Below, in pieces: positions 17,470 through 28,495 of a DNA stretch of 64,000 bases. The translations under genes and the position numbers were made by a program. This stretch comes from Paraburkholderia sp. BCC1886. GTDB lineage: Bacteria > Pseudomonadota > Gammaproteobacteria > Burkholderiales > Burkholderiaceae. The stretch lies in assembly GCF_900996245.1 (NCBI RefSeq), contig NZ_CAAJGK010000034.1, positions 142,992 to 206,991 on the forward strand. Reading direction: 5' to 3'. How positions within the stretch are numbered: position 1 is the stretch's first letter; the number at the start of each line of letters is the position of its first letter. The notes under the pieces were generated by a model. The model did no database searches and had not been told where the DNA came from. It saw only the letters and a program-made list of their open reading frames with translations.

Positions 17470-18624
17470 ATGGCGCCGACCGGCAAACCACATTGCGACA
17501 CGCTGGACCTCGTCCGCGCTCTGGCGGCAGGCGCCGTTTGCATCAGTCATCTGCGCAACCTGATGTTCGTCGATTACCACGCGAGTGCCGGCATCGGTCT
17601 CGCGGGAAAGGCGTTCTATTTCGTCAGCAACTACGGACACACGGCGGTGATCGTGTTCTTTCTGCTGAGCGGCTATTTCGTCGGCGGCTCGGTGGTGCGG
17701 CAGGCGGAAGCGGGCACGTGGAGCTGGCAACGCTATCTGACCGAGCGTCTGTCGCGGCTGTGGGTCGTGATGATTCCGGCATTGCTGCTGACGTTGTTCT
17801 GGGACCGGTTGGGTATCGGTCTGGCCGGGCAGGGCGCCGCGTTTTATCTCGGCACCGAAGGCACGCTCGATCAGCAGAGCAATGTCGCGTTGCATCTGGG
17901 CCAGGCGACTTTCGCATGCAATCTGGTGTTTCTGCAGACGCTCACGTGCAATACGTACGGTTCCAACGGACCACTGTGGAGTCTCGCCAACGAATTCTGG
18001 TACTACCTGTGGTTTCCCGCGTGCTATCTGCTGCTGCGCTATGCACGTGGATTCGGCGCGATTGCCGCAGGCGTTTTCGCCCTGGTCACGATGGCGATGT
18101 TTCCGTCGTTGCTGGGCGGTTTCGGTTTATGGCTGCTCGGCGTGGTTCTGGTGTTGCTCGACCGGCGTTATCCGGCTCGGGCGCGCACGGGTTTGCCGTG
18201 GTTCAGTATCGCGAGCGGCGCGCTGTTTATTCTGGCGCTGGTCGTGTCGCGCTGGTTTCTGTGGAGTAACGACTGGGTGGTCGGTTTGCCGTGCTTCATA
18301 TTCCTGCGTTGCGTTCTTTGGGAGAACGTGAGGTTGTCGCCGCGATTTTTATCGCGTGCCGCTGTGAATTTTTCGGGGTTCTCCTATTCGCTGTACCTCA
18401 CGCACTTCTCGTTCATTCTGTTCGTCGCGGCAGTGGGATTCGGCCGGCGTATTCAGTTCGATGCGCGTGGCGCGTTGATTTGCGCCGGCATGCTGGTGCT
18501 CTGCTACGCGTATGCGTACGTGGTTTATCTGCTGTTCGAACGCAATACCAAGTGGCTGCAACGTACGATCCAGCAGTGGCGTCCGCTGCGGATCAAAACG
18601 AATATTGCTGCACCGCACCGTTGA
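17470..18624 (+). CDS. Acyltransferase family 3 (OafA/YrhL-like) membrane protein
   Basis: At 384 residues with about ten hydrophobic helices, this belongs to acyltransferase family 3, which O-acylates surface glycans or other exported molecules. The signature start LDLVRALAAGAVCISHLRNL contains the conserved arginine and histidine of the family, and FFLLSGYFVGGS follows. The SLANEFWYYLWFP segment is also characteristic. It lies about 95 bp downstream of the squalene/phytoene synthase-family gene on the same strand. A polysaccharide acceptor is plausible but cannot be shown. Confidence 0.85.
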   Translation: MAPTGKPHCDTLDLVRALAAGAVCISHLRNLMFVDYHASAGIGLAGKAFYFVSNYGHTAVIVFFLLSGYFVGGSVVRQAEAGTWSWQRYLTERLSRLWVVMIPALLLTLFWDRLGIGLAGQGAAFYLGTEGTLDQQSNVALHLGQATFACNLVFLQTLTCNTYGSNGPLWSLANEFWYYLWFPACYLLLRYARGFGAIAAGVFALVTMAMFPSLLGGFGLWLLGVVLVLLDRRYPARARTGLPWFSIASGALFILALVVSRWFLWSNDWVVGLPCFIFLRCVLWENVRLSPRFLSRAAVNFSGFSYSLYLTHFSFILFVAAVGFGRRIQFDARGALICAGMLVLCYAYAYVVYLLFERNTKWLQRTIQQWRPLRIKTNIAAPHR

Positions 18625-18740
18625 TTCGGACCGGGAAGTCACCGGGATTTAATCAGCATCAATGAATACCCTTTGATCGGGAAACCCCTAGGACATTGCT
18701 CGTACGGTTAGCAGTAGTCTCTTTTAAAAGGAGACTAACC

Positions 18741-18989
18741 ATGAGACAAGTGTTCAATATTGCCGTGGTGTTGCTGCTTGGTTATCTGATGGCCGACCGG
18801 GCGTTGATGCGCGCGCAGGCCGGAGAAGTCGGGACGATCACGTGTCATCAAGGCGCGTCGATGGTCAAAGCCGATGCGCTGAAGAAAGGCTTCGGCAAGA
18901 TCGGCGCTTTGAGTCAGAGCGAGAATTTCCTGTCGAGTTGCCTGATCACCGGACGGGGCGAGGTCGGCAATCTGGTCGCTCGCGATTGA
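18741..18989 (+). CDS. Small secreted or membrane-anchored hypothetical protein (82 aa)
   Basis: An N-terminal hydrophobic stretch (VFNIAVVLLLGYLMA) with one preceding Arg suggests a signal anchor, followed by a small periplasmic domain with two cysteines (ITCHQG and SSCLITG) that could form a disulphide. An AAAAGGAGACTAACC ribosome site fixes the start at 18741; an upstream in-frame start at 18696 lacks one. It is followed by three hairpins ending in a strong terminator, so it may form a separate short transcript. I do not recognise a family. Confidence 0.65.
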   Translation: MRQVFNIAVVLLLGYLMADRALMRAQAGEVGTITCHQGASMVKADALKKGFGKIGALSQSENFLSSCLITGRGEVGNLVARD

Positions 18990-19017
18990 TTTGAATCGAA
19001 CTGGATTTGAAAAAGCA

Positions 19018-19062
19018 CCCGGACCACATGGGTCCGGGCGAAGTCATCGGGAGCCCGATGAC
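19018..19062 (+). other. Two perfect hairpins ahead of a terminator
   Basis: CCCGGACC (19018-19025) pairs with GGTCCGGG (19031-19038), and GTCATCGG (19043-19050) pairs with CCGATGAC (19055-19062). Neither has a T-run. They sit in the 3' untranslated region of the small secreted-protein gene, directly before the large terminator. They could protect the mRNA 3' end or form a small structured RNA. Confidence 0.5.
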
Positions 19063-19075
19063 GGAGGTATGGAAT

Positions 19076-19124
19076 ACGAACTGGCCCGCGATCGGAGTGA
19101 CTCGGTCGCGGGCCAGTTCGTTTT
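19076..19124 (+). terminator. Strong intrinsic terminator
   Basis: A perfect 16-bp stem (19076-19091 with 19106-19121) encloses a 14-nt loop, followed by TTTGATT. The stem ends the transcript of the small secreted-protein gene. The long symmetrical stem could also act on the opposite strand, toward the convergent DUF4148 gene. Confidence 0.8.
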
Positions 19125-19181
19125 GATTCTGCTTTGATCTTTGAATCTTTACGTGTGGTTCAACGCCCGCCAGGGCACTGA

Positions 19182-19499
19182 TTAATTACCGAAGTACACC
19201 GACTTCGGGCCAGTAGCCTGCACTGCACGACCCGTTTCCGACGAGCCGCTCACCACGCCACCGTAGCTGGTGCTTACCGGTTGCGCCGTGCCATTTTTTG
19301 CATCGACACGCGCCTGGGCGGCTTGCAGATCGGCCGGGTAATACGGGTCGCTAACTGCCGGGTTATAACCGGCTTTTTCCAGTTGAACCAGTTGGGCGCG
19401 AACTTCTGCGCGAGTGACCGGCTGATTCGATTGAGCGAACGAAGCGACAGGAGCGGCCAGCACAGCAGCAATAGCAACGGCTTGAATGAGCGATTTCAT
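19182..19499 (-). CDS. DUF4148 domain-containing secreted protein
   Basis: This 105-residue protein has a clear Sec signal peptide (MKSLIQAVAIAAVLAAPVASFAQ), predicted to be cut after about residue 23. The mature part has the DUF4148 pattern VTRAEVRAQLVQLEKAGYNPAVSDPYYPADLQAAQARV. These are small periplasmic proteins common in Burkholderiaceae, often in several copies, of unknown function. A GGAGG site lies before the ATG at 19499; the frame stays open to 19535 but without a ribosome site. Confidence 0.88.
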   Translation of the reverse strand: MKSLIQAVAIAAVLAAPVASFAQSNQPVTRAEVRAQLVQLEKAGYNPAVSDPYYPADLQAAQARVDAKNGTAQPVSTSYGGVVSGSSETGRAVQATGPKSVYFGN

Positions 19500-19658
19500 G
19501 ATAACTACCTCCGGTTCAGTTTTATTTCGCTGCAACCTGTGTTGTTTGCAGCGAGTGATTGCATTCTAGATTTGAGAACTGGAGAGAGTAATAGGCGCTT
19601 TGGGTAATGTTTATTACGGAATTTGTGATAATTAGACGCGCTGGTCGTCAGGTTCGAT

Positions 19659-19937
19659 TCAGCAGGCAGACAACTCGGTGTCGCTGATCAGCAGACGCTC
19701 GAGCACCTGATCGAGCACACCGTTCTTTTTCCACGTGGTGAACCGCAAATAACACGTCTGCTGAGGCGGAAACGTGGCTGGAAGCCGATGCCACTTTTCG
19801 TTCTTCTGTTGCAGCCAGAGGATGGCGTTGAGAATGTCGCGGTCGCTTCGGCGGGGCCGGCCACGCGCGGCGTCGGTCTCAGGGAAGAGATTCTGGACGC
19901 GAGCCCAGTCTTCGTCGGAGAGAGGTAGGTCTAACAT
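19659..19937 (-). CDS. Isolated IS5/IS402-type transposase N-terminal domain (DUF4096-like)
   Basis: The 92 residues match the N-terminal helix-turn-helix part of IS5-group transposases: LSDEDWARVQNLFPE, then RGRPRRSDRDILNAILWLQ and WHRLPATFPPQQTCYLRFTTWKKNGVLDQVLERL. The DDE catalytic domain is absent, and the frame stops cleanly after about 92 codons with no remnant downstream. No terminal inverted repeats were found. It is either a decayed insertion sequence or a retained DNA-binding domain. A weak AAGG lies before the ATG. Confidence 0.7.
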   Translation of the reverse strand: MLDLPLSDEDWARVQNLFPETDAARGRPRRSDRDILNAILWLQQKNEKWHRLPATFPPQQTCYLRFTTWKKNGVLDQVLERLLISDTELSAC

Positions 19938-20367
19938 CGGCTGCCTTGAATTACTGATGGGGAAATTCGCAGTCGTTTTCTGCGGAGCGCGAATCGATAC
20001 TAGAGAATCTTTATTGATCGGTCAAACGTTCTTGCCGGCCCATCCAATCGGCAAAAATTCCGCTTCCTATCGGACGTTTGTGGCTTGGTAATCAGGAACA
20101 TCGGGTAACTGGAGCATGACGTAACGTGTGAGGAAACGCTACGTAACGCGTTCCGTCTGCGATTGGTTGACGGTAATTTCACGGGCCGGTTCGCAGGGCG
20201 ACGCCTGAAGGTCGTAATTTGCAAAGGCTTACTGGGCGTGGCTTTGCGAGCGCTGAGCTGATTCAGTACCGGTTCGCAGTGACCGTTCGCCGCCACGTTT
20301 TACCTTTATTCCGCACAGTGGCACGACCTGTGCTTCCGTCTAGGCGGTTACTGGACAGGCCGCCATT
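19938..20367. other. Intergenic region without recognised gene
   Basis: About 430 bp lie between the divergent transposase fragment and the EAL gene. Open frames on both strands (for example 20000-20296) lack ribosome sites and show Arg/Ser-rich shadow composition. Several TAACG/CGTTA short motifs occur, but no convincing operator. It must carry the promoter of the EAL gene; no clear sigma70 pair was identified. Confidence 0.35.
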
Positions 20368-21270
20368 ATGCATACGCTCGATCACGTTATTCCCCTTCCG
20401 TTCGCCAGCCATTTTTCGGCGCGTGCGCTTGCCGTCGCAGCTGAAAACGACGCGGATAATCCGCGCGCTGCATCCGACGAACTGAGCGATCTGGAAAGTC
20501 GCGTATGTGAAGGCTTGCGGTCCGGAGAGTTTCACCTTGTGTTTCAGGGCGCTTATCAAGCGACCGGCGACGCAGCCAGCAGCGCACTTGCCCGCCTCGA
20601 AGCGCAGGTGCGCTGGGTGCATCCGGATTACGGTCTGCTGCTGCCGGGCGCGTTCATGATGCCGCTCGAGCATCCGCAGGTGGCGCTTGAAATGGCGACC
20701 TTCGTCGTGGACAGCGTGTGTCACGAACTGCGCGCGTGCCTCGCCGCACAACTCCCCGTCCAGCCCGTCGCGATCAACGTGCCGGCGCAGGTCGCCGTGC
20801 TCGAGGGCTTCGCCGATCATGTCGAACTTGCGACGAAAACGCATGGCGTGCCGCCCGAATTGCTGCACATCGAGGTCGCCGACAGCGCGGACGCAGCGAA
20901 GCTGCTCGGTCTGCACAGTCTGACTGCGGGGCTGCGCGATCTGGGCGTCGGCATCTCGCTGGGCAAATGGGGCAACGGCGCGTCGTCGCTGGCTGCGCTC
21001 GGCACACTCGACGTCGACACGGTCACTATCGCGCCCGAACTGATGGCCAAAGTCCCGCGCGACAAACGCGCCGCTGTGGTCATGGCCGGCTTGATCGGTC
21101 TGCTGCAGGCGCTGGAAGTGCGTGTGGTGGTGGGCGGAGTCGACTCCGATGCTCAGCGGCAATGGTTGAGCGGCTGGCCGGACGTGCTGGTCCAAGGTCG
21201 GCTGTTTGGCCGAGCGCAGGCCGATCTGGCGACCATCATGGCGACGCAGCGCGAGATCGCGGCGGGTTGA
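20368..21270 (+). CDS. Degenerate EAL-domain protein
   Basis: This is a 300-residue protein with one EAL fold at about residues 43-290 and no GGDEF, sensor or membrane segment. The scaffold is recognisable (FHLVFQGAY; EAQVRWVHPDYGLLLPGAFM; VAINVPAQ; LLHIEVADS; VQGRLFGR). Glu78, Asn137 and Glu169 of the metal site remain, but DDFGTG has become GKWGNG (199-204), the catalytic Lys is Thr220, and the late AEGVE Glu is Gly. It should therefore not hydrolyse c-di-GMP. It may bind the nucleotide or act through protein contacts, like YdiV/RflP-type proteins. Confidence 0.82.
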   Translation: MHTLDHVIPLPFASHFSARALAVAAENDADNPRAASDELSDLESRVCEGLRSGEFHLVFQGAYQATGDAASSALARLEAQVRWVHPDYGLLLPGAFMMPLEHPQVALEMATFVVDSVCHELRACLAAQLPVQPVAINVPAQVAVLEGFADHVELATKTHGVPPELLHIEVADSADAAKLLGLHSLTAGLRDLGVGISLGKWGNGASSLAALGTLDVDTVTIAPELMAKVPRDKRAAVVMAGLIGLLQALEVRVVVGGVDSDAQRQWLSGWPDVLVQGRLFGRAQADLATIMATQREIAAG

Positions 21271-21350
21271 GATCGACACGCGCCCGGCGCATTGGATTTA
21301 AATGGACCGACCCAGCTGGCCGCATCGACGGCAGGCCGGGTTCCCTCCCT

Positions 21351-22514
21351 CTAGAACGCGGCGGTATAAATCGCCAGCGCATCGGCCTCGGTGACGGGCC
21401 GCGGATTGTTCACCAGTAAGCGGGTTTGCAGCATCGCGTCGCTCGCCATCCGCTCGAGCCCGTCGCGCACTATGCCGACGTCGCGCAACGTCGCGGGAAT
21501 CGCCGTCGCGACAATCATCTGCTCCAGCCGGTCGATCAGCGCCTGCGTCCTGCTTTGCGCGCTGCCGGTCACACCCGGCACCATGACGTCGGCGAGTTCG
21601 GCATACAGCGGCGCGGCCGCTTCGGCATTGAAGCGCAACACATGTGGCAGCACCAACGCGTTCGAAAGACCGTGCGGCACGTGATAAATCCCGCCGATCG
21701 GATAAGCCAGCGCATGCACCGCGGCCACCGGCGAATTGGCGAACGCCTGGCCGGCGAACGTCGCACCCACCAGCATCGCCTCGCGGGCGGCGCGATCCTG
21801 ACCGTTCTCGCAAGCCGGCAGTAAATTGCGCGATAGCAGTTCGAGCGCTTTGAGCGCCAGCATGTCCGACACCGGATTTTTCAGATGTGCCGACGTGTAA
21901 GCCTCGATCGCATGCACCATCGCGTCGATGCCCGTGGCCGCCGTCGCCGCGGCGGGCAGGCCGAGCGTGAGTTCGGCGTCGAGCACGGCCAGATCGGCGA
22001 TCAACTGTGGCGCAACCACGCCTATCTTTTTCGCTTCGCCGACCGTCACAATCGACACGGCCGTCACTTCCGAACCCGTTCCGGCGGTGGTCGGCATCTG
22101 CACGAGCGGCAAACGCTGCACGTTGATTTTGTTCACGCCATACATGTCGGCGAGCGGCTGTTCCTGCTGCGGCGCCAGCACGGCAATGAGCTTGGCGACA
22201 TCCATCGACGAACCGCCGCCCAGGCCCAGCACGATTTGCGCGTCGGCGGCGCGCGCCCGGGTGGTCGCTTCCAGCACGATGTGCTCGGGCGGATCCGCGA
22301 TGACGTCGTCGATCACGGTCGCCGTCCAGCCGTGCGCCGCAAGATCGGCGAGCGCCGGATTCAGCAAGCCGCTTTTGTGCAGGAAGCCGTCGGTAACGAC
22401 ACAAAGACGCGTGAGCGAAGGAAATTGCGCCCGCAGCAAAGCGCCCAGCCGACGCGCCGCGCCGAACTCGACCACCAGTGTAGGGACGGTCTGGAAGCGA
22501 AAGGCGTTCATCAT
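21351..22514 (-). CDS. Iron-containing alcohol dehydrogenase
   Basis: This 387-residue group III dehydrogenase oxidises an alcohol or reduces an aldehyde/ketone with NAD(P). GGGSSMDVAK is the nucleotide-binding loop; metal ligands are visible as Asp and His in GIDAMVHAIEAY and the two His in AAVHALAYPIGGIYHVPHG. TAGTGSEVT is also characteristic. Its ATG overlaps the stop of the monooxygenase-fold gene by four bases (ATGA), so the pair is co-translated. The proximity to a YgiN-like protein hints at quinone or aromatic chemistry, but the substrate is unknown. Confidence 0.88.
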   Translation of the reverse strand: MMNAFRFQTVPTLVVEFGAARRLGALLRAQFPSLTRLCVVTDGFLHKSGLLNPALADLAAHGWTATVIDDVIADPPEHIVLEATTRARAADAQIVLGLGGGSSMDVAKLIAVLAPQQEQPLADMYGVNKINVQRLPLVQMPTTAGTGSEVTAVSIVTVGEAKKIGVVAPQLIADLAVLDAELTLGLPAAATAATGIDAMVHAIEAYTSAHLKNPVSDMLALKALELLSRNLLPACENGQDRAAREAMLVGATFAGQAFANSPVAAVHALAYPIGGIYHVPHGLSNALVLPHVLRFNAEAAAPLYAELADVMVPGVTGSAQSRTQALIDRLEQMIVATAIPATLRDVGIVRDGLERMASDAMLQTRLLVNNPRPVTEADALAIYTAAF

Positions 22515-22819
22515 GTCGGCGTGCCCTCGACCATGTGACTGGAAACTTCGCGCCGATCCAGCAACGGGATGATCGTGCCGAACCCGAGTCGCTGGAAATG
22601 CTCGGTTTCGCGATGATCGGCGAGGCCGCTGGCGTCGACATACTGCTCGAGAATCACGATATGGTCGGGGTCGAGCGGCGAGCGGAAAAATTCGTAGTAG
22701 AGGTTTTTGGGTTCGGTGCGGGTCGCTGCGGCAAGCTCGGTGAGCGACTCGACAATTGCGTCGCCGTTGCCCGGCTTGGCGAAATAGTGCGCGATTACCT
22801 GCAGATAGGCTTCAGCCAT
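22511..22819 (-). CDS. Antibiotic biosynthesis monooxygenase (ABM/YgiN-like) fold protein
   Basis: This 102-residue dimeric alpha+beta barrel protein has the ABM pattern AYLQVIAHYFAKPGNGDAIVESLTELAAATRTEPKNLYYEFFRS followed by IVILEQYVDASGLADHRETEHFQ. Such proteins act as small cofactor-free monooxygenases or as quinone or lactone handling enzymes. GTGGAGTCATCG provides the ribosome site for the ATG at 22819; a GTG at 22831 is less likely. It is the first gene of a two-gene operon with the iron alcohol dehydrogenase. Confidence 0.82.
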   Translation of the reverse strand: MAEAYLQVIAHYFAKPGNGDAIVESLTELAAATRTEPKNLYYEFFRSPLDPDHIVILEQYVDASGLADHRETEHFQRLGFGTIIPLLDRREVSSHMVEGTPT

Positions 22820-22951
22820 CGATGACTCCACGGAAAAGGGCGCCGACGGGCGGCGGTCAGAGCTTGTCTAGCCGTCTGTTGTACCAGATTCGGGCTGGTT
22901 CGCCCGGCGCCAGCTATGCTGCGCCGCACCGAAACAGGCCTGGTCCTTGTC

Positions 22952-22970
22952 ATTATTGAGAATCATTCGC
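22952..22970 (+). promoter_or_regulatory. Probable Fur box
   Basis: ATTATTGAGAATCATTCGC matches the 19-bp Fur consensus at about 13 positions, including an unbroken AATCATT core. It lies about 50 bases upstream of the ECF sigma start. Iron-replete repression of the sigma gene is inferred. Confidence 0.65.
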
Positions 22971-23020
22971 GTTTACGTTAGATTGGCATTTTGTTCTTTC
23001 GACGAAAACGGAGTGAATCG

Positions 23021-23638
23021 ATGGCTGAAGTGCTCGCGCCGCCCGGGACCTCGACGCCGTCCGGTCGACGCACGGTCGACTGGTCGAACGGCGCCTTGCT
23101 GGAAGTATGGATTGCCAACCGGCCGATGCTCGTGGAACTGGCCGTCGGCATAGTCGGCTGCGCCGGACTGGCCGAAGACGTCGTTCACGACGTTTTCATG
23201 AAGCTGCTCGATTTTCCGGCGCAGGACGCCGTGCGTCAGCCGGTAGCCTATGTAACGCGCATCGTGCGCAATGCGTCGATGGATGCCTTGCATCGACAGC
23301 GGGACGAAAGTGCGGCGCACACCGGGCATGCCGATAACACCAGCGGCGGAGCGCCGCACGCCGCCGTCGGGGTGGCCGCCCCGGAAAACTCGCCCGAAGC
23401 GGCGCTGCTCGCCCGCGATACGCTGCGGCACGTCTACCGTGCGCTCGAACAACTCCCGCCGCGCAACCGGGCCGCTTTCGAAATGGTGCGGCTGCGCGAG
23501 GAGACGCTGCAAAGCACGGCCCGCGCGCTCGCGGTCTCGCAGACGCTGGTTCACTGCATGGTGCGCGATGCCGAGCAGCATTGCGTTGCCGCCTGTCTCG
23601 CCGCCGATTCCGGCAATTTCGGGACTAACGGACGCTGA
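23021..23638 (+). CDS. ECF sigma factor, iron-starvation (FecI/PvdS/OrbS) type
   Basis: This 205-residue sigma factor has region 2 at about residues 20-90 (LVELAVGIVGCAGLAEDVVHDVFMKLLDFP; YVTRIVRNASMDALHRQRDE) and region 4 at about 140-190 (LEQLPPRNRAAFEMVRLREETLQSTARALAVSQTLVHCMVRDA). An ACGGAGTG ribosome site selects the ATG at 23021 over one at 22991. No FecR-like anti-sigma gene follows, as for PvdS/OrbS/MbaS. A Fur box upstream supports iron control. No siderophore genes adjoin, which is unusual for this family, so its targets must lie elsewhere. Confidence 0.85.
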   Translation: MAEVLAPPGTSTPSGRRTVDWSNGALLEVWIANRPMLVELAVGIVGCAGLAEDVVHDVFMKLLDFPAQDAVRQPVAYVTRIVRNASMDALHRQRDESAAHTGHADNTSGGAPHAAVGVAAPENSPEAALLARDTLRHVYRALEQLPPRNRAAFEMVRLREETLQSTARALAVSQTLVHCMVRDAEQHCVAACLAADSGNFGTNGR

Positions 23639-26221
<2,583 letters not shown>

Positions 26222-26291
26222 GGTTCCGTCCGGCATGTGAACGAGCGCGGCGAGCAGATTGGCTGCCCAGTTCGCAAAACAGACGGTAAGT

Positions 26292-26326
26292 ACGACGATG
26301 GCGCCTTCGGGCGCCATCGTCGTTTC
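26292..26326 (+). terminator. Intrinsic terminator of icd
   Basis: A perfect 14-bp stem (26292-26305 with 26310-26323) is closed by a stable TTCG tetraloop and followed by TTTCTACTT. It lies about 70 bases after the icd stop codon. Confidence 0.9.
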
Positions 26327-26384
26327 TACTTCCGGGTCTGCTGCGTGCATGCGGTCTATCACCCTTCGTCGTCACCGTCCCACG

Positions 26385-26618
26385 TTAAACGTGGACGATT
26401 TCCCAGTCGCTGAGTTGCTCGGGCACGTCGAGCATCGACGTATCGGTTTCGGACAGATGCGGGCAGTTCAGGCTGAGTCCGCGCGCCACTTCGTCAGCCG
26501 CTTGCTGCGGGCTGGAAAACTCGCCGAGTGTCTCGTTGCCGTAGGTGGCTGCCCAGCCATCCTCGCCCGGCAAGATGTAGAAAGCACCCTGAGTCGAACC
26601 GTATCGAAAGCCTTTCAT
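26385..26618 (-). CDS. Small hypothetical protein (77 aa)
   Basis: This is a compact soluble protein without signal peptide. The start MKGFRYGSTQGAFYILPGEDGWAATYGNETLGEF suggests a short beta-rich fold, followed by a helix (SPQQAADEVARGL). GGGAGACTCAAA before the ATG at 26618 is a good ribosome site; the frame extends to 26639 without one. It is convergent with icd. The family is not recognised by me, and no functional role can be given. Confidence 0.65.
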   Translation of the reverse strand: MKGFRYGSTQGAFYILPGEDGWAATYGNETLGEFSSPQQAADEVARGLSLNCPHLSETDTSMLDVPEQLSDWEIVHV

Positions 26619-27099
26619 TTTGAGTCTCCCAATTACCATTTAAAAACCGCGGTGCCGGGAGGCTTCGTTTTGCACACTCTGAAGCGCCGGCTCTTGTAAA
26701 AGAGTCTACGTCAGCGCCTGGTCGCGAAAAGCGCTGTTAGATGCTTCTTTCGAAGTTAATTTCTCTTTTAAAAACAACATCTTATAATTTTAATTTTGCG
26801 ATGTGGAACGAGTCACGGCATTGCGAAATAACGGATTTGTGCCACGCACCATGATTTTTTACGAGGCGCGCGTTCATTGCACATCGTGAAATTTGAAGGG
26901 GTTGGCGGCCGTGCGGATGTTGGGCCGGTTCGCAGGAATGAATGTTGGCATGACGGCAAGCGATGGGCGTTATACGACGTCTTATCTATTGCAAGCGCTT
27001 TTTGGGCAAGAACCGCAGGGTAATTCCGGGTGGGCGACCTTCTTTGCGCTTATAAAATGTCGTCAGACAACTTATCTCAACGAAGATCGGATTTTCCAA
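26619..27099. other. Long 5' region of gudD, AT-rich
   Basis: About 480 bp without a supported gene. A perfect TATAAT lies at 26783-26788 in an AT-rich patch, but no good -35 is at the right distance. A TATAAA at 27051-27056 sits nearer gudD, followed by the GTCAGACAACT element at 27062-27072. An open frame continues upstream from gudD to 26893 but lacks protein-like features. Confidence 0.4.
27062..27072. promoter_or_regulatory. Operator-like element shared with the downstream MFS promoter
   Basis: GTCAGACAACT (AGTTGTCTGAC on the other strand) lies 28-38 bases before the gudD ATG. It is part of the near-palindrome TTGTC-T-GACGA. The same 11-mer occurs at 30117-30127 in front of the MFS gene. 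A GntR-type sugar-acid regulator is inferred. Confidence 0.45.
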
Positions 27100-28449
27100 A
27101 TGCCCAGTCCCGCCGTCCCGCCCAGCGCCATGCCTGTCGTCACCGAATTGCGCGTTGTTCCCGTCGCGGGTCGCGACAGCATGTTGCTGAACCTGAGCGG
27201 CGCCCACGGCCCGTTCTTCACCCGCAACGTCGTGATTATGCGCGATAGCGCCGGCCATACCGGCGTCGGCGAAGTGCCGGGCGGCGAGAGCATCCGCCAG
27301 ACTATCGACGACGCCCGGCCGCTCGTGGTCGGCCAGTCGATCGGCAATCTGCACGCCATCCTGAACCAGGCGCGCACGGCTTTTGCCGACCGCGACGCCG
27401 GCGGCCGCGGGCTGCAGACCTTCGACCTGCGCACGACCATCCACGCCGTGACCGCGCTGGAATCCGCGCTACTCGATCTGCTCGGGCAGCATCTGAACGT
27501 GCCCGTCGCGGCGCTGCTCGGAGAAGGTCAGCAACGCGACGAAGTGGCGATGCTCGGCTACCTGTTCTATGTCGGCGACCGCAACGCTACCGATCTGCCG
27601 TACGCCAGCGGCGCGGAAGGCCACGACGACTGGGACCGCCTGCGCACGGAGAAGGCGCTGACGCCCGAGGCCGTCGTCCGTCTCGCCGAGGCCGCGCAGG
27701 CGCGCTACGGCTTTAACGACTTCAAGCTCAAGGGCGGCGTGCTGGCGGGCGACGCCGAGATCGAGGCCGTCACGGCGCTGGCCGAACGTTTCCCCGACGC
27801 GCGCATCACGCTCGATCCGAACGGCGCCTGGTCGCTCGCGGAAGCGGTGCGTCTGTGCCGCGACCAGCACGACGTGCTCGCCTACGCGGAAGACCCGTGC
27901 GGCGCGGAAAACGGCTACTCCGGTCGCGAGGTAATGGCCGAGTTTCGACGCGCGACCGGCCTGCCGACGGCGACCAACATGATCGCGACCGACTGGCGGC
28001 AGATGGGTCACGCCATCCAGTTGCAGGCCGTCGATATCCCGCTGGCCGATCCGCACTTCTGGACCATGCAGGGGTCGGTGCGGGTCGCGCAGATGTGTCA
28101 CGACTGGGGGCTCACGTGGGGCTCGCATTCGAACAACCACTTCGACATTTCGCTGGCGATGTTCACGCAAGTCGCAGCCGCCGCGCCCGGCAAAATCACC
28201 GCGATCGACACGCACTGGATCTGGCAGGACGGCCAGCGTCTGACCCGCGATCCGTTGCAGATCGTCGGCGGCAAAGTGAAGGTACCGCAGGCCGCGGGTC
28301 TCGGCGTGGAACTGGATTGGGACGAACTGGAGAAAGCGCACGCGCTGTACCGGCAGCACGGGCTGGGCGCGCGCGACGACGGCGCGGCGATGCAGTATCT
28401 GATTCCGGACTGGAAGTTCGATAACAAGCGGCCGTGTCTCGTGCGCTAG
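27100..28449 (+). CDS. gudD: Glucarate dehydratase (enolase superfamily)
   Basis: This 449-residue enzyme dehydrates D-glucarate (and idarate) to 5-keto-4-deoxyglucarate, the first step of glucarate catabolism. Visible family elements: [30 protein letters not shown], base-containing FKLKGG, metal ligands in LDPNGAW and YAEDPCG, then ATNMIATDW, and catalytic His in [12 protein letters not shown]. The ATG at 27100 gives the standard length (about 446); upstream codons look non-coding. It is convergent with an MFS gene that shares an upstream motif. Neighbouring garD/garL-type genes are absent here. Confidence 0.93.
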   Translation: MPSPAVPPSAMPVVTELRVVPVAGRDSMLLNLSGAHGPFFTRNVVIMRDSAGHTGVGEVPGGESIRQTIDDARPLVVGQSIGNLHAILNQARTAFADRDAGGRGLQTFDLRTTIHAVTALESALLDLLGQHLNVPVAALLGEGQQRDEVAMLGYLFYVGDRNATDLPYASGAEGHDDWDRLRTEKALTPEAVVRLAEAAQARYGFNDFKLKGGVLAGDAEIEAVTALAERFPDARITLDPNGAWSLAEAVRLCRDQHDVLAYAEDPCGAENGYSGREVMAEFRRATGLPTATNMIATDWRQMGHAIQLQAVDIPLADPHFWTMQGSVRVAQMCHDWGLTWGSHSNNHFDISLAMFTQVAAAAPGKITAIDTHWIWQDGQRLTRDPLQIVGGKVKVPQAAGLGVELDWDELEKAHALYRQHGLGARDDGAAMQYLIPDWKFDNKRPCLVR

Positions 28450-28495
28450 TCCCGCTTCCAGTCCGCTCCGCGCAGGCGCAGGCTCAAGCTCAAGC

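Noticed and set aside
20000..20296. 98-codon minus-strand frame upstream of the EAL gene
   Set aside because: No ribosome site and Arg/Ser/Thr-rich composition; not protein-like.
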